64,000 bases of DNA from Myxococcota bacterium (GCA_020630615.1 JAHDBA010000003.1:103906-167905); one strand, 5' to 3'. Shown: positions 1-9,047, counted from the stretch's first letter. The notes: generated from the letters alone by a model not told the origin. Numbers and translations are program-made.

Positions 1-875
1 TCGATTCCACCCACGACATTATGGACATCCGAAAACCCTTGCTGCAGGAAATAGGCCGCAGCTTGCGCACTACGTCCACCGTGGTGGCATATAAAGGCTA
101 AGGGTTGGTCTTTCGGAAGCGCCAAAATATCATTCTGCGAATCTGCATTGAGCCACTTCGCACCTTCAATTTTTGCGCGTTCAAGCTCGTCCGCTTCCCG
201 AACGTCGATCAACGTAATCGAGCTCGCCTCGAGCCTTCCTTTCAAATCATGAACTTGAAGGTCTTTCACTTTTGGTGGTTCGTTCGGGTTTTCAATCTTA
301 AAACCAGCCCCTGTTTCTGCTTCAATATAATCAATCCGTGTGTTGTTGACCCGCCGCGCGGTCGAGGTGTCGAACACTACTTTAAGGCCATCAAACTCTT
401 GAACAATATCTTCCGGTTTTGAATTATCAAAATAGAGCCCGTACTCAAACGATTTGCTACATTCAAAACGAAGCGCATCGCCCTCTTCATCGTTTGAAGC
501 GTGTCGGATTGCCGCAACAGCCGCCGCGGACATCTCAATGCGTACATCATCAAAGGTCATACGCGAGACACCAAGGACATCTGCAAGCTCTCCTTCTGCA
601 TCCATTTCCCGAACAATGTCACAGCCACCAATGAACTCCCCTTTTACGTAAAGTTGAGGAATGGTCGGCCAGTCTGAAAAATCTTTGATCCCTTGTCGTA
701 TTTCAGGGTCGCTTAAAACGTTAACGCTCTGGTACGCAATGTCGTACTGCGACAGCACATCGACTACCGTTGCAGAAAAACCGCACTGCGGAAATTGTTG
801 GGACCCTTTCATGAAAAGGACCACCGAATGGTCTTGAACTAAGGTTGCAATTTTGTCCTGAATAGCTTGTGTCAT
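1..875 (-). CDS. CGFS monothiol glutaredoxin / A-type-like / rhodanese fusion (3' end cut by window)
   Basis: The reading frame is open from an ATG at 875 to the window edge, 291 residues visible. Residues 1-105 are a Grx4-type monothiol glutaredoxin with the CGFS motif at 31-34 and the WPTIPQLY / GGCD signature of the glutathione and Fe-S binding site. Residues 106-200 resemble the A-type (IscA/HesB) scaffold and end in GAGFKIENPN, but the C-terminal Cys-x-Cys pair of carriers is missing because the chain runs straight on. Residues 205-291 are a rhodanese domain with the active loop CHHGGRS (Cys263). CGFS glutaredoxins bind and transfer [2Fe-2S] clusters in the cytoplasm, and rhodaneses carry persulfide sulfur; a joint role in Fe-S or sulfur trafficking is inferred. 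Divergent from aat, with 85 bases between the starts. Family is sure; the cut end hides the stop. Confidence 0.9.
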   Translation of the reverse strand, partial: MTQAIQDKIATLVQDHSVVLFMKGSQQFPQCGFSATVVDVLSQYDIAYQSVNVLSDPEIRQGIKDFSDWPTIPQLYVKGEFIGGCDIVREMDAEGELADVLGVSRMTFDDVRIEMSAAAVAAIRHASNDEEGDALRFECSKSFEYGLYFDNSKPEDIVQEFDGLKVVFDTSTARRVNNTRIDYIEAETGAGFKIENPNEPPKVKDLQVHDLKGRLEASSITLIDVREADELERAKIEGAKWLNADSQNDILALPKDQPLAFICHHGGRSAQAAAYFLQQGFSDVHNVVGGI

Positions 876-960
876 CGTGCCCTCATCTCACATCCGAATA
901 CTCGGGTGTTCAACCTTAAGTATTGTCACCCGAGGCTCTTTCTGGTTAGCCTTGATCAGT

Positions 961-1680
961 ATGCACGAACATCAACGTCTGCCAAGCCCACTCTTCGCCG
1001 ATGAAAACGGTATTGTTTGCGTGGGGGCCTCTCCCGAACCGGATTTATTGATTGAAGCTTACTCAAAAGGAATTTTTCCTTGGCCACACGAAGGGTTGCC
1101 CCTCTTATGGTTTTCTCCCGACCCAAGATTTGTGATCACATGGGACAGCTTTCGCATCTCAAAGAGCCTCCGAAAATCATTGCGCAAAACCACTTTACGG
1201 ATCGAGTTTGACACCTGTTTTGAGTCGGTGATTGAAAAGTGCTCGAAAGTGCTGCGCCCCGGGCAAGATGGCACATGGATCACAAGCGCGATGACGAAGG
1301 GGTATACCAAACTTCATGAACATGGCTATGCGCATTCTGCTGAAGCATTTATGGGAAAGGACCTGGTCGGAGGCCTCTATGGGATTTCAACCGGCCCCTA
1401 CTTCTGCGGCGAAAGTATGTTTGCAACACGTTCTGACGCGTCGAAGGTGGCTTTCGTCGTGCTTGCTGCGCACCTGAAAACGTGGGGCTATCACTTTATT
1501 GACTGCCAAGTGCACACAGAGCATCTCGAACGATTTGGCGGTTTTGAAATGAAACGGGAGTTCTTTCTTGAACTTCTCGAGACGGCGCAAAACGCCGCAG
1601 ACGATATGTCATGGCAAGCACAGGGGTGGCGTTCGTCGCTAGAACCGAAACAATGTCTTGAGGTTCTTTGTGATGTATGA
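961..1680 (+). CDS. aat: Leucyl/phenylalanyl-tRNA-protein transferase
   Basis: Transfers Leu or Phe from charged tRNA to the N-terminus of proteins that begin with Arg or Lys, creating an N-degron for ClpS and ClpAP. The visible family signature includes GIFPWP near the N-terminus, WFSPDPR, GYAHSAE, GGLYG and ESMFATRSDASKVAF. From the ATG at 961 the product is 239 residues, close to the usual length of about 235; an in-frame ATG at 877 would add 28 residues of unlikely sequence inside the intergenic gap. The stop overlaps the start of the next gene. The presence of clpA and clpS in the same window fits an intact N-degron pathway. Confidence 0.93.
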   Translation: MHEHQRLPSPLFADENGIVCVGASPEPDLLIEAYSKGIFPWPHEGLPLLWFSPDPRFVITWDSFRISKSLRKSLRKTTLRIEFDTCFESVIEKCSKVLRPGQDGTWITSAMTKGYTKLHEHGYAHSAEAFMGKDLVGGLYGISTGPYFCGESMFATRSDASKVAFVVLAAHLKTWGYHFIDCQVHTEHLERFGGFEMKREFFLELLETAQNAADDMSWQAQGWRSSLEPKQCLEVLCDV

Positions 1681-2812
1681 GTGTCGTATCGTTTCGAGTA
1701 TTAATTCAGTGGACGCCAAAAGCTGGGATTCATTGAACCCATCCAATAATCCTTTTGTGACACACGCCTTTTTAAAAGCACTCGAGGAGAGCGGTTCAAT
1801 TTGCGCCGAAAAAGGGATACAACCCACATATTTGACCCTATGGGATTCAGACCAATTGATCGGTGCATGCCCCTCCTATCTCAAAGGGCACTCCTTCGGA
1901 GAATTCATCTTCGATTGGTCTTGGGCACAAGCAGCAGCGCAGATGGGAATTTCATATCACCCGAAATTTTTTATCGGCACACCTTTCACGCCGGCAACGG
2001 GGCCTCGTTTTATGACCAAGCCAGGTGAGGACCATCAAAAAATTCGCGCTGACTTAATTTCTTATGCGCAAAATTTCGTTGTCGAACACGATCTCTCGGG
2101 CCTTCATATTTTGTTCTGCCCAAAGGACGATGCATTCGAACTTGATGGCTTTGAAGGCCCTTTCGGGCGCATGCAGCGTCGTTACTCATGCCAGTACCAT
2201 TGGCAGAATCGGGATTTCAAAAACTATGATGATTTTTTGGAGACGCTCAAATCGCGGCATCGCAAGCAAATTCGAAAAGAACGACGGTGTGCGGATGACG
2301 TCATCATTCATAACATGAATGGAGAGCTCACACGTCACGATATTGAAAGCGTCTACACTTGCTATCTTGAAAACAATATACGCCATGGCAACGAGCCCTA
2401 CCTTACACCTAAGTTCTTTTTTGAACATCTTTCTTCGTTAAAAGAGATGACACATATCGTAAGGGCTGAGTCTGCGAATGGGTGTGCGACCTCAATCTCT
2501 TTTCACTCGAATGACATTATGTATGGTCGCTACTGGGGGTGCACAGAAGCAGTACGCAATCTTCATTTCGAAGTTTCATATCACCAGCTGATCGATGAAG
2601 CCATTCAGCGCGGCTATTCACGAGTCGAGGCTGGAGCTCAAGGTTGGCATAAGATCAAACGCGGCTTTTCGCCGGTCTATACTCACAGTCTGCATTGGAT
2701 TCGAGATGAACGTTTATGGGAGCCCGTCCAAGACTACCTGCATCGAGAAAAAGATGCTGTTGATGAACACATCAAAGCGGCGAATCTAGAAACACCCTAT
2801 AAAGCGCTCTGA
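1673..2812 (+). CDS. COG3146 / DUF482 family N-acyltransferase (GNAT/FemAB-like)
   Basis: A 379-residue cytoplasmic protein that matches the predicted N-acyltransferase family COG3146 (peptidogalycan biosynthesis-like). Visible family features are NPFVTHAFLKALEESGS at the N-terminus, the FDWSWAQA and PFTPATGPR stretches, RHRKQIRKER in the middle, and the C-terminal VEAGAQGWHKIKRGF segment. The true substrate of this family is not established. The ATG at 1673 lies inside the end of aat (start and stop codons overlap), so the two genes are probably translationally coupled; a TTG five codons upstream is the alternative start. Linkage to aat is suggestive but gives no proof of a shared pathway. 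Confidence 0.85.
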   Translation: MYECRIVSSINSVDAKSWDSLNPSNNPFVTHAFLKALEESGSICAEKGIQPTYLTLWDSDQLIGACPSYLKGHSFGEFIFDWSWAQAAAQMGISYHPKFFIGTPFTPATGPRFMTKPGEDHQKIRADLISYAQNFVVEHDLSGLHILFCPKDDAFELDGFEGPFGRMQRRYSCQYHWQNRDFKNYDDFLETLKSRHRKQIRKERRCADDVIIHNMNGELTRHDIESVYTCYLENNIRHGNEPYLTPKFFFEHLSSLKEMTHIVRAESANGCATSISFHSNDIMYGRYWGCTEAVRNLHFEVSYHQLIDEAIQRGYSRVEAGAQGWHKIKRGFSPVYTHSLHWIRDERLWEPVQDYLHREKDAVDEHIKAANLETPYKAL

Positions 2813-2842
2813 AAAATCTTTTTTTAGAAGACAACTCTTTGC

Positions 2843-5239
2843 TTAAAGAACTTTAAGCTTGAGCTTGCCGGAGACTTCTTTATCTCCAACATCGCTCAAG
2901 ACATCTTGAGTCAAGTCAAGATCGACTTGGCACTCCCCACCCTCGGAAAGGTCCCCAAAAAGCATGAGCTCGGAGAGCGGTTTCTTGAGAAACTCTTGAA
3001 TCACACGTTCTAAAGGTCTCGCACCCATTGTTGCATCGTAGCCTCGTCTTGCAAGCCAATCTTTTGCTTCAGAACTCAAATGTATTGAGACCTCACGTTC
3101 GGAAACCTGAGACTCGAGATCAACCAGCGCTCTCTCAACAATCGATGCCATTGCCGAAGGCTCCAACGCGTTGAAGGCCACTCGCGCATCGAGACGGTTA
3201 CGAAACTCTGGAGAGAAAAAGCGTTCGAAAGCCTTTTGATCAGCCCCCGATTTGGTTGCGTCACCAAAGCCAATGGCAGAGGTTGCCAACTCACGCGCCC
3301 CGACATTCGAGGTCATAATAAGAATGGTTTGTGAGAAGTCGGTTAGACGCCCGTTGTTATCGGTCAGTTTTGCGTGGTCCATCACCTGGAGGAGTAGATT
3401 GAAGATATCAGGGTGAGCCTTCTCGATCTCATCCAAAAGCAAAACCGTGTGGGGATTTTGGTATACCGCATCGGTGAGCAATCCGCCTTTCTCGGAGCCA
3501 ACATAACCCGGCGGAGATCCAATCAGGCGACTTACAGTGTGACGCTCCATATACTCACTCATATCGAAGCGAGTCAGTGTGATATTCAGGTGCTCCGCCA
3601 GCACTTTGGTTAGCTCCGTTTTACCAACGCCAGTTGGCCCGGTGAAGAGAAAGCTTGCAATGGGCTTTTGTCCGTCTCGCAACCCCGCTCGAGATAAACG
3701 AATTGCAGCGACGACCTCGTCAATTGCTTGTTCTTGCCCAAAGATTGCCTTCTTCAACTTCTCATCGAGTGAATGTAAGGAAGAACGGTCATCATGACTC
3801 ACTTTTTGAGATGGGATTTTAGCCATCATCGCAATCGTTGCCTCGATGTTCTCTGAAGTCACTGTTGCTCGGTTTTGAGAGCTGACTTTCAGAGAAGACT
3901 CTTCATGAGGGGACTCCGCATGAGAGGACTCTGCAGGAACTTTCTCTTGGTCAGGTACAGCGCTGCCCTCTCGCGATTGCTGCGCGGCGTCCCATGCAAT
4001 TCGTACTTTCGCCCCCGCTTCGTCAATCACATCGATCGCTTTATCGGGAAGTTTTCGGTCGTGGATATGGCGAGTCGAAAGGTCAATGGCAGAGCTCAAG
4101 GCTTCATCGAGGTATACAACATTGTGAAACTCTTCATAACGCCCTTTCAAACCTTTAAGAATTTTCAAAGTATCGTCCCGTGAAGGTTCGTCGACATCAA
4201 CCTTCTGAAAGCGTCTTGAAAGAGCCGCATCTTTGTCGAAACGGTTACGAAACTCTGCGAAGGTCGTGGCACCAACGCACCGAAGAGCACCTTTTTGCAA
4301 TGCGGGTTTCAGTAGATTTGATGCGTCCATCGCGGAACCGCTCGTAGCCCCTGCACCGATGAGCATATGAATTTCATCGATGAAAAGGACAGAACTTTCT
4401 AACTCACCCAGTGCATCGATCACCGCTTTGAGTCGGTTCTCAAAATCTCCGCGGTACCGGGTCCCCGCCATCAATGCACCGAGGTCTAACGAAAACATTT
4501 TCGCCTCGCGCAAGGTCCTGGGTACATCACCCTTCACAATTCGTTGTGCCAAACCTTCCGCAACGGCCGTCTTGCCAACGCCCGGCTCACCCACTAGAAC
4601 CGGATTGTTCTTTCTTCGACGACATAAAATGTGAATCGCGCGCTCGAGTTCTTTTTCGCGACCGATCACTTCATCCAAACGACCTTGTTCGGCAAGTTCG
4701 GTGAGTTCCGTGCAATATGCTTCCAGTGGATCCTGTGCGACACCTTCACCCACCGCACCTTCGGCCATTTCACCTTGCCCTTCTCCGATGCTACCCTTTC
4801 CAGCACCCACGCCAGACATGCCATGCGAGATAAAGCTAACGATATCGAGACGCGACACACCCGCGCATTCTAAAATAAAGACCGCGGGTGACTCCTCTTC
4901 AGCGTACATCGCAACCAAGAGATTGTAACCTTGAACCGCATCTTTGCCCGAGCCCATGACGTGCATTGCGGCGCGTTGCACCACGCGCTCAAAAGCGAGA
5001 GAGGGGCGAGTTTCAATGGGTGGCTCCAAAACTTCAAAATCATTCGCAAGCACCAAATCGAGTTCACTTCGAATCGTTACGAGATCAGCACCACACGAAC
5101 GAAGACAAGAGTCAACGCCATCGTCTTCAAGAAGCGCCCGCAATAGATGCTCCAACCCAGCCAGCTCATGGCCACGAGTGTTCGCGTCACGCATCGCAAC
5201 CTGAAGGGCAATCTCGACTTCTTGGCTAAGTTGAACCAT
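2843..5239 (-). CDS. clpA: ATP-dependent Clp protease ATP-binding subunit ClpA
   Basis: AAA+ unfoldase that feeds substrates to the ClpP peptidase in the cytoplasm. Domain order in 798 residues: Clp-N repeat domain (about 1-140), Gly-rich linker (about 141-167), D1 with Walker A GEPGVGKTA (218-225) and Walker B VLFIDEIHML, then D2 with Walker A GPTGVGKTE (534-542), the pore loop in GSPPGYVG, Walker B VLLLDEIEKAH, and a C-terminal D2-small domain. An IGF tripeptide before FFSPEFRNRLDARV sits where ClpP-binding loops occur. No ClpB-type middle coiled coil. About 40 residues at 419-457 between D1 and D2 are rich in Ser, Glu, Ala and Pro and make the protein longer than E. coli ClpA (758). clpS is 3.3 kb away on the same strand. 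Confidence 0.96.
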   Translation of the reverse strand: MVQLSQEVEIALQVAMRDANTRGHELAGLEHLLRALLEDDGVDSCLRSCGADLVTIRSELDLVLANDFEVLEPPIETRPSLAFERVVQRAAMHVMGSGKDAVQGYNLLVAMYAEEESPAVFILECAGVSRLDIVSFISHGMSGVGAGKGSIGEGQGEMAEGAVGEGVAQDPLEAYCTELTELAEQGRLDEVIGREKELERAIHILCRRRKNNPVLVGEPGVGKTAVAEGLAQRIVKGDVPRTLREAKMFSLDLGALMAGTRYRGDFENRLKAVIDALGELESSVLFIDEIHMLIGAGATSGSAMDASNLLKPALQKGALRCVGATTFAEFRNRFDKDAALSRRFQKVDVDEPSRDDTLKILKGLKGRYEEFHNVVYLDEALSSAIDLSTRHIHDRKLPDKAIDVIDEAGAKVRIAWDAAQQSREGSAVPDQEKVPAESSHAESPHEESSLKVSSQNRATVTSENIEATIAMMAKIPSQKVSHDDRSSLHSLDEKLKKAIFGQEQAIDEVVAAIRLSRAGLRDGQKPIASFLFTGPTGVGKTELTKVLAEHLNITLTRFDMSEYMERHTVSRLIGSPPGYVGSEKGGLLTDAVYQNPHTVLLLDEIEKAHPDIFNLLLQVMDHAKLTDNNGRLTDFSQTILIMTSNVGARELATSAIGFGDATKSGADQKAFERFFSPEFRNRLDARVAFNALEPSAMASIVERALVDLESQVSEREVSIHLSSEAKDWLARRGYDATMGARPLERVIQEFLKKPLSELMLFGDLSEGGECQVDLDLTQDVLSDVGDKEVSGKLKLKVL

Positions 5240-5380
5240 GTTTAAAGCCTATGGCCTTCTTGCTTAGAACTCCAGCCCAAAGCGCATCTCTCTTTAAAGA
5301 TAAATGCTTGCAGTCACGTCTTTCAACACAAGCCCACATTGGGACTTGCACAAGCGCCACTCTTCAGTAACCTCCAGCAC

Positions 5381-7144
5381 ATGACCAAGCCCCAAGAAGC
5401 TCCCTATCGCGAACTTACTTTTGCAGCCGTCGCTCTCGGCATTGTTCAAGGTATCATTCTTAACTGCGCATTTTGCTACGCGGCACTGAAGCTTGGTTTC
5501 TCCATTGGCGGCTCCACCGTTGCAGCCATAATGGGCTATGCACTCTTACGTGGTGTGTTGGGCAAAGGCACCATCATTGAGAACAATATCAATCAGACGA
5601 TTGCATCGGGTATGAACCCGTCGGGTGGGGTTGTTTTCACATTGCCCGCCCTCTTTATGCTGGACTGGAAGTTACGCCAAAATGGCGGGGATGGCATCAA
5701 CTTTCAAATGGCACCGATTCTCATGGCCAGTGTTGCAGCTGCCGTACTTGGGGTTGTCTTTATTATTCCGCTTCGAAAACAAATGATCGACATTGACCGA
5801 CTGCGTTTTCCTACTGGGGTCGCCGTTGCAACCATTCTGCGCTCTGGTTCTGCCGGCTTCGACAAGTTCAAGCTCTTGATCTTCGGCATCGTACTGAGCG
5901 CGCTTGTCAAACTTGCCTTTGTACTCGGGTGGTCGGTACCCGGGTTGATTGAACATGAAGAACTCAATTTTGGATTTGGTTTACTCCCCGCGTACGTGAC
6001 ACCGCTGATTGCGCTTTCGTTGATGAATGTCGGTGCGGGACTGCTCGCGGGCCGTGGTGGACTTGCATTTGTTGTTGGGGGCCTCGTCGCTTGGTGGGTG
6101 ATCGCACCTGTGGCAGTCAATATGGGATGGGTACCAAGCCTCACGGATGCCGGGGAGGTCGTCAATCAGGCTGATTATGTGTACGGTGAAATGTTGCGCC
6201 CCCTCGGTATAGGGGTCCTCATTGGTGGCGCATTAATGGGGGTTATTGTGAGCTTCCCTGCCATTAAGGCGGCGATTAAGTCCTTGGCCGATGCCCGCAA
6301 AAGTACGGGCGATTCTGTTGCGTCGGATGAAATGCCAATTCAAGTCCTTGTCGGTGGTATTGTAGGCGCCGTCGCCTTGTTCTTTAGCGCTTCGCTGATG
6401 ACCGAGGGCGTGAGCGTGGGTCAAGCGATTCTCGCTTCTGTGGTCGCAACGCTCTGGGTTGGCCTGGCTGCGCTGATTGTCTCGCAAGCCACGGGTATGA
6501 CGGACATATCTCCACTCTCAGGAATGGCCTTAATCTCAGTGACCCTGATGATGTTTCTTTTAAACAAAAACGTTGCTGCCTCGATGATTGTTGGAATCGC
6601 CGTATGCATCGCGATCGGTCAGGCGGCAGACATGATGCAGGATCTCAAAACTGGATTTATGATTGGGGGGCGGCCTGTGAAACAGCAGCTCGCACAGTTT
6701 GCAATAACGTGGCTCGGCCCACTCATCTCAATTGGTGTGGTCTATGTCTTATGGAGAGGACCGGACGGAACAGGAGGCGGCTTTGGTGTCCCTGGCTCGA
6801 GTCTGCCAGCACCGCAAGCTGGAGCGTTAATGGCAATTATCGAGAGTGTCCAAAGTGGTGAGATCCCTGTGGATAAATATACATTGGGCGGTCTTGTCGG
6901 TCTCATCCTTGGTGCAGCCCCAATGGCTGGGCTCGGTGTTTTGATAGGCCTTGCCATGTACCTTCCACTGTCGATTACGCTTGGGTACGGAGTGGGCTGC
7001 GTCATTTCAATTGTCTTACAAAAACGAAAAGGCACCCAGTACATCGAAAACAAAGTCGTACCCTTTGCTGCAGGGCTAATTGTAGGTGAAGCCCTAATGG
7101 GTGTCGCGGATGCACTCTTCAAAGTTCTTGCAGGCTTCATATAA
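5381..7144 (+). CDS. OPT family oligopeptide transporter
   Basis: A polytopic inner membrane protein of 587 residues, hydrophobic almost throughout, with about 14-16 predicted helices. It carries the OPT family pattern: ELTFAAVALGIVQG at the start, an NNINQTIASGMNPSGG stretch, the LRFPTGVAVATILRSG motif, and a C-terminal AAGLIVGEALMGV helix. OPT carriers take up oligopeptides or metal chelates using the proton gradient; the substrate here is unknown. The ATG at 5381 is preferred over an in-frame TTG at 5339, because the extra residues do not look like OPT sequence. It is divergent from clpA and followed at 61 bases by a small membrane protein that may be co-transcribed. Confidence 0.93.
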   Translation: MTKPQEAPYRELTFAAVALGIVQGIILNCAFCYAALKLGFSIGGSTVAAIMGYALLRGVLGKGTIIENNINQTIASGMNPSGGVVFTLPALFMLDWKLRQNGGDGINFQMAPILMASVAAAVLGVVFIIPLRKQMIDIDRLRFPTGVAVATILRSGSAGFDKFKLLIFGIVLSALVKLAFVLGWSVPGLIEHEELNFGFGLLPAYVTPLIALSLMNVGAGLLAGRGGLAFVVGGLVAWWVIAPVAVNMGWVPSLTDAGEVVNQADYVYGEMLRPLGIGVLIGGALMGVIVSFPAIKAAIKSLADARKSTGDSVASDEMPIQVLVGGIVGAVALFFSASLMTEGVSVGQAILASVVATLWVGLAALIVSQATGMTDISPLSGMALISVTLMMFLLNKNVAASMIVGIAVCIAIGQAADMMQDLKTGFMIGGRPVKQQLAQFAITWLGPLISIGVVYVLWRGPDGTGGGFGVPGSSLPAPQAGALMAIIESVQSGEIPVDKYTLGGLVGLILGAAPMAGLGVLIGLAMYLPLSITLGYGVGCVISIVLQKRKGTQYIENKVVPFAAGLIVGEALMGVADALFKVLAGFI

Positions 7145-7205
7145 GACCTCAGTAAGAGAAGCTCGAAGTCATAATGAAGTTGATACCTGAAGAATAACCA
7201 AAAAG

Positions 7206-7832
7206 ATGAGACACGAAATGAGCAACAACAAAAATATTGGCCCAATTTTAACCGCTATCGGACTATTGGTCGGTATCACAGCAGCAAGTAAAAAAGCTCC
7301 TCTTCTTGGCGAGTTCCCCGATACAACATTCGTCGCGCTAATCGGCGTAGTGATTGCCTTGGCTGGTGTCATTCTATGGCGACAATCGGTCAACCCGACT
7401 GCCAGCTCAAAACATGACTTGAACACCCAAAGTGGCGAATCGCTTCGGGAACGATGCTCTCAGGCGCGTAGCGCACTGCAACAATTAGTTGAGAATGACA
7501 ATTCCGACATTGAAAGCCGTTACCGAGAGATCGATGCATTCGTCAACGAACACTTGCTCGCGATTGAAATGCAAAGATCGGATGCCATGACAAACTTTGG
7601 TTTAAGTCGCGGCACAGAATTTCTTTCAAACCTCGCCTTGGTCGAGCGCTTGGTCAATCGCGCGCATTCCACCTCTGCAGATGGTCACCGTGGTGAGACT
7701 CATGCGAGCCTAGAGAAAGCCCTGCTTGCAATGAACCAACTGATTGAATGGCTTAACACTTCAGGGCAAGCAACAATGCTCAGCCTCTTTGCTTCAACGC
7801 AGCAAAATAACTTTGATAGAGATCACAACTAG
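7206..7832 (+). CDS. Hypothetical protein, two N-terminal membrane helices and a helical cytoplasmic tail
   Basis: I do not recognise a family. The 208-residue product has two hydrophobic segments (about residues 11-28 and 39-60) separated by a short polar hinge, then a polar, mostly helical C-terminal region rich in Glu, Arg, Asn and Gln with no catalytic motif that I can see. A second ATG four codons in (7218) could be the start. It follows the OPT transporter on the same strand with 61 bases between, so it may share the transcript and could be an accessory membrane protein; that is only positional inference. Confidence 0.65.
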   Translation: MRHEMSNNKNIGPILTAIGLLVGITAASKKAPLLGEFPDTTFVALIGVVIALAGVILWRQSVNPTASSKHDLNTQSGESLRERCSQARSALQQLVENDNSDIESRYREIDAFVNEHLLAIEMQRSDAMTNFGLSRGTEFLSNLALVERLVNRAHSTSADGHRGETHASLEKALLAMNQLIEWLNTSGQATMLSLFASTQQNNFDRDHN

Positions 7833-7889
7833 GCTTTAGGACATTTTCCCCGCAAAGATCGATGTAGAGCTCACACGTTATGATATAAG

Positions 7890-8552
7890 CTAAGCATCAT
7901 TCAACAGTGACCCGCACTTCCAGCAGCTCTCGAAATTTCCAGGGCTGGTCTCCAAACATGTGGCACACACAAAATCAGCCTTTGCGACATCTGCGTTTTG
8001 AGCCATCAAGATCGCTGGAATTGCCGTCGACGTAGTACGTTGCGAAATGTGTAAAGAATCATCCAAATGCCTTCCACATTTCCAGCAGGTCTCGAAAGTT
8101 CCAGGACTAGTTTCCAAACATTGGGTGCATATCAAGTCACCCAGTTTTGCAGCTGTGTTGTGATCGGCCAAGACCGCTGGACTTGACGCAAGGGTCTTGT
8201 GCATCGAAATGCCCGAAGAATCATCCAAACCCGCTCCGCATTTCCAGCAGGTCTCAAAAGTTCCAGGACTGGTCTCCAAACATTGGGCACACACAACATC
8301 AGCCTTTGCCACATCCGCGTTCTGGACGTTTAAGACAGCTCTTGCAGGTTCAAAATCACACTCTAAAACCTCAACTTGAACAGGGAACCCTGAACTCGCT
8401 TCGCCGACCAGTGATGAAAGGTATTCACCCTGAATCTTGGCGACAATGCCTTCTTGTTTGAGTGCAAATACCAATAGCTCGGCATTTGAAATACCTTGAA
8501 AGTTATTCAGAAGTACCCACTGCTCTCCAGAACGGCCCATCCTACCTCCCAC
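7890..8552 (-). CDS. DUF2007-domain protein with three C-terminal zinc-knuckle repeats
   Basis: Residues about 10-75 match the DUF2007 (putative signal-transducing protein) fold: WVLLNNFQGISNAELLVFAL at the start, then ALKQEGIVAKI and a VQVEVLECDFEPARAVL strand-helix. It is followed by three copies of a roughly 29-residue module, each with a CxxC pair, an LETSPG(T/N)FE spacer and a CWKCG pair, so each has four Cys and probably binds one zinc. The copies are separated by about 25-residue linkers that also repeat. No signal peptide, so cytoplasmic. The start lies two bases past the clpS stop on the same strand, so clpS and this gene form an operon. A role as a zinc-dependent partner of the Clp system is inferred from position only. 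Confidence 0.85.
   Translation of the reverse strand: MGGRMGRSGEQWVLLNNFQGISNAELLVFALKQEGIVAKIQGEYLSSLVGEASSGFPVQVEVLECDFEPARAVLNVQNADVAKADVVCAQCLETSPGTFETCWKCGAGLDDSSGISMHKTLASSPAVLADHNTAAKLGDLICTQCLETSPGTFETCWKCGRHLDDSLHISQRTTSTAIPAILMAQNADVAKADFVCATCLETSPGNFESCWKCGSLLNDA
7913..8296 (-). repeat. Three-copy degenerate repeat inside the DUF2007 gene
   Basis: Blocks of about 50 bases centred near 7945, 8108 and 8270 are nearly the same sequence; the two upstream-encoded copies (8083-8134 and 8243-8295) differ at only a few positions. They encode the CxxC / CWKCG modules. The spacing of about 160 bases includes the repeated linkers, which points to internal tandem duplication of a module-plus-linker unit. 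Confidence 0.85.
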
Positions 8553-8554
8553 TG

Positions 8555-8884
8555 TTATAAGTCTGCTTCCTCGTCGGGCTCTGTACTAAGCATCAAAGGG
8601 TGACCATTTGCACGAGCATAATCGATGACTTCCACCGTTTTGGTCTCTGCGACATCCTTCGAATAGGTACCTACACTCGCTAACCCTTTCACATGAACAG
8701 ACATCATAATATGTGCAGCATCGCTTGGCCCTTTACGAAAAAACTTTTGTAAGACGTGAACTACAAATTCCTGCGTTGTAAAGTCGTCATTGTGCATCAG
8801 AACGCGCCATCTCCGTGGCCGACGGACCTTCTTCTGAGTTTCGGTCCTTTCAAGCACATTTGGATTATCATCGGTACGCGTCAT
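8555..8884 (-). CDS. clpS: ATP-dependent Clp protease adaptor ClpS
   Basis: A 109-residue ClpS. It recognises N-degrons (N-terminal Leu, Phe, Tyr, Trp) and delivers them to ClpA. The conserved core is complete: RRWRVLMHNDDFTTQEFVVHVL, FFRKGPSDAAHIMMSVHVKG and TYSKDVAETK. The N-terminal extension of about 20 charged residues (TRTDDNPNVLERTETQKK) is the segment that usually inserts into ClpA. First gene of a two-gene unit with the DUF2007 protein. With aat and clpA in the window, substrate marking, adaptor and unfoldase are all present. Confidence 0.96.
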   Translation of the reverse strand: MTRTDDNPNVLERTETQKKVRRPRRWRVLMHNDDFTTQEFVVHVLQKFFRKGPSDAAHIMMSVHVKGLASVGTYSKDVAETKTVEVIDYARANGHPLMLSTEPDEEADL

Positions 8885-9017
8885 ATTTAGAACTTAGCCC
8901 AAGCACGAAAGACCTGAAAGGGCGTTGGCCTTCGTTCATGTCGAAAGCTAAGTGTGAGACGCAAAAGTCCGACTATGGATACTGAAAACCATCTTGGGGC
9001 TTTCGTCCTTCGTGTCT

Positions 9018-9047
9018 AAAAAAAAAGCACCAACCAAAGGTCAGTGC
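9018..9047 (-). terminator. Intrinsic terminator closing the act-caa3 operon
   Basis: Read on the minus strand, GCACTGACC and GGTTGGTGC form a nine-pair stem (two G-U pairs) with a three-base loop, followed at once by nine T. It lies about 60 bases downstream of the ctaF stop and is correctly oriented for it. Confidence 0.85.

Noticed and set aside
105..422. Plus-strand frame of 105 residues at the left edge
   Set aside because: Lies wholly antisense to the glutaredoxin fusion, whose motifs are unambiguous.
5704..6165. Minus-strand frame of 153 residues inside the OPT gene
   Set aside because: Pro/Thr/Ser-rich translation antisense to a clear OPT transporter; no motif.
6742..7245. Minus-strand frame of 167 residues
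   Set aside because: Antisense to the OPT carrier end, low-complexity composition.
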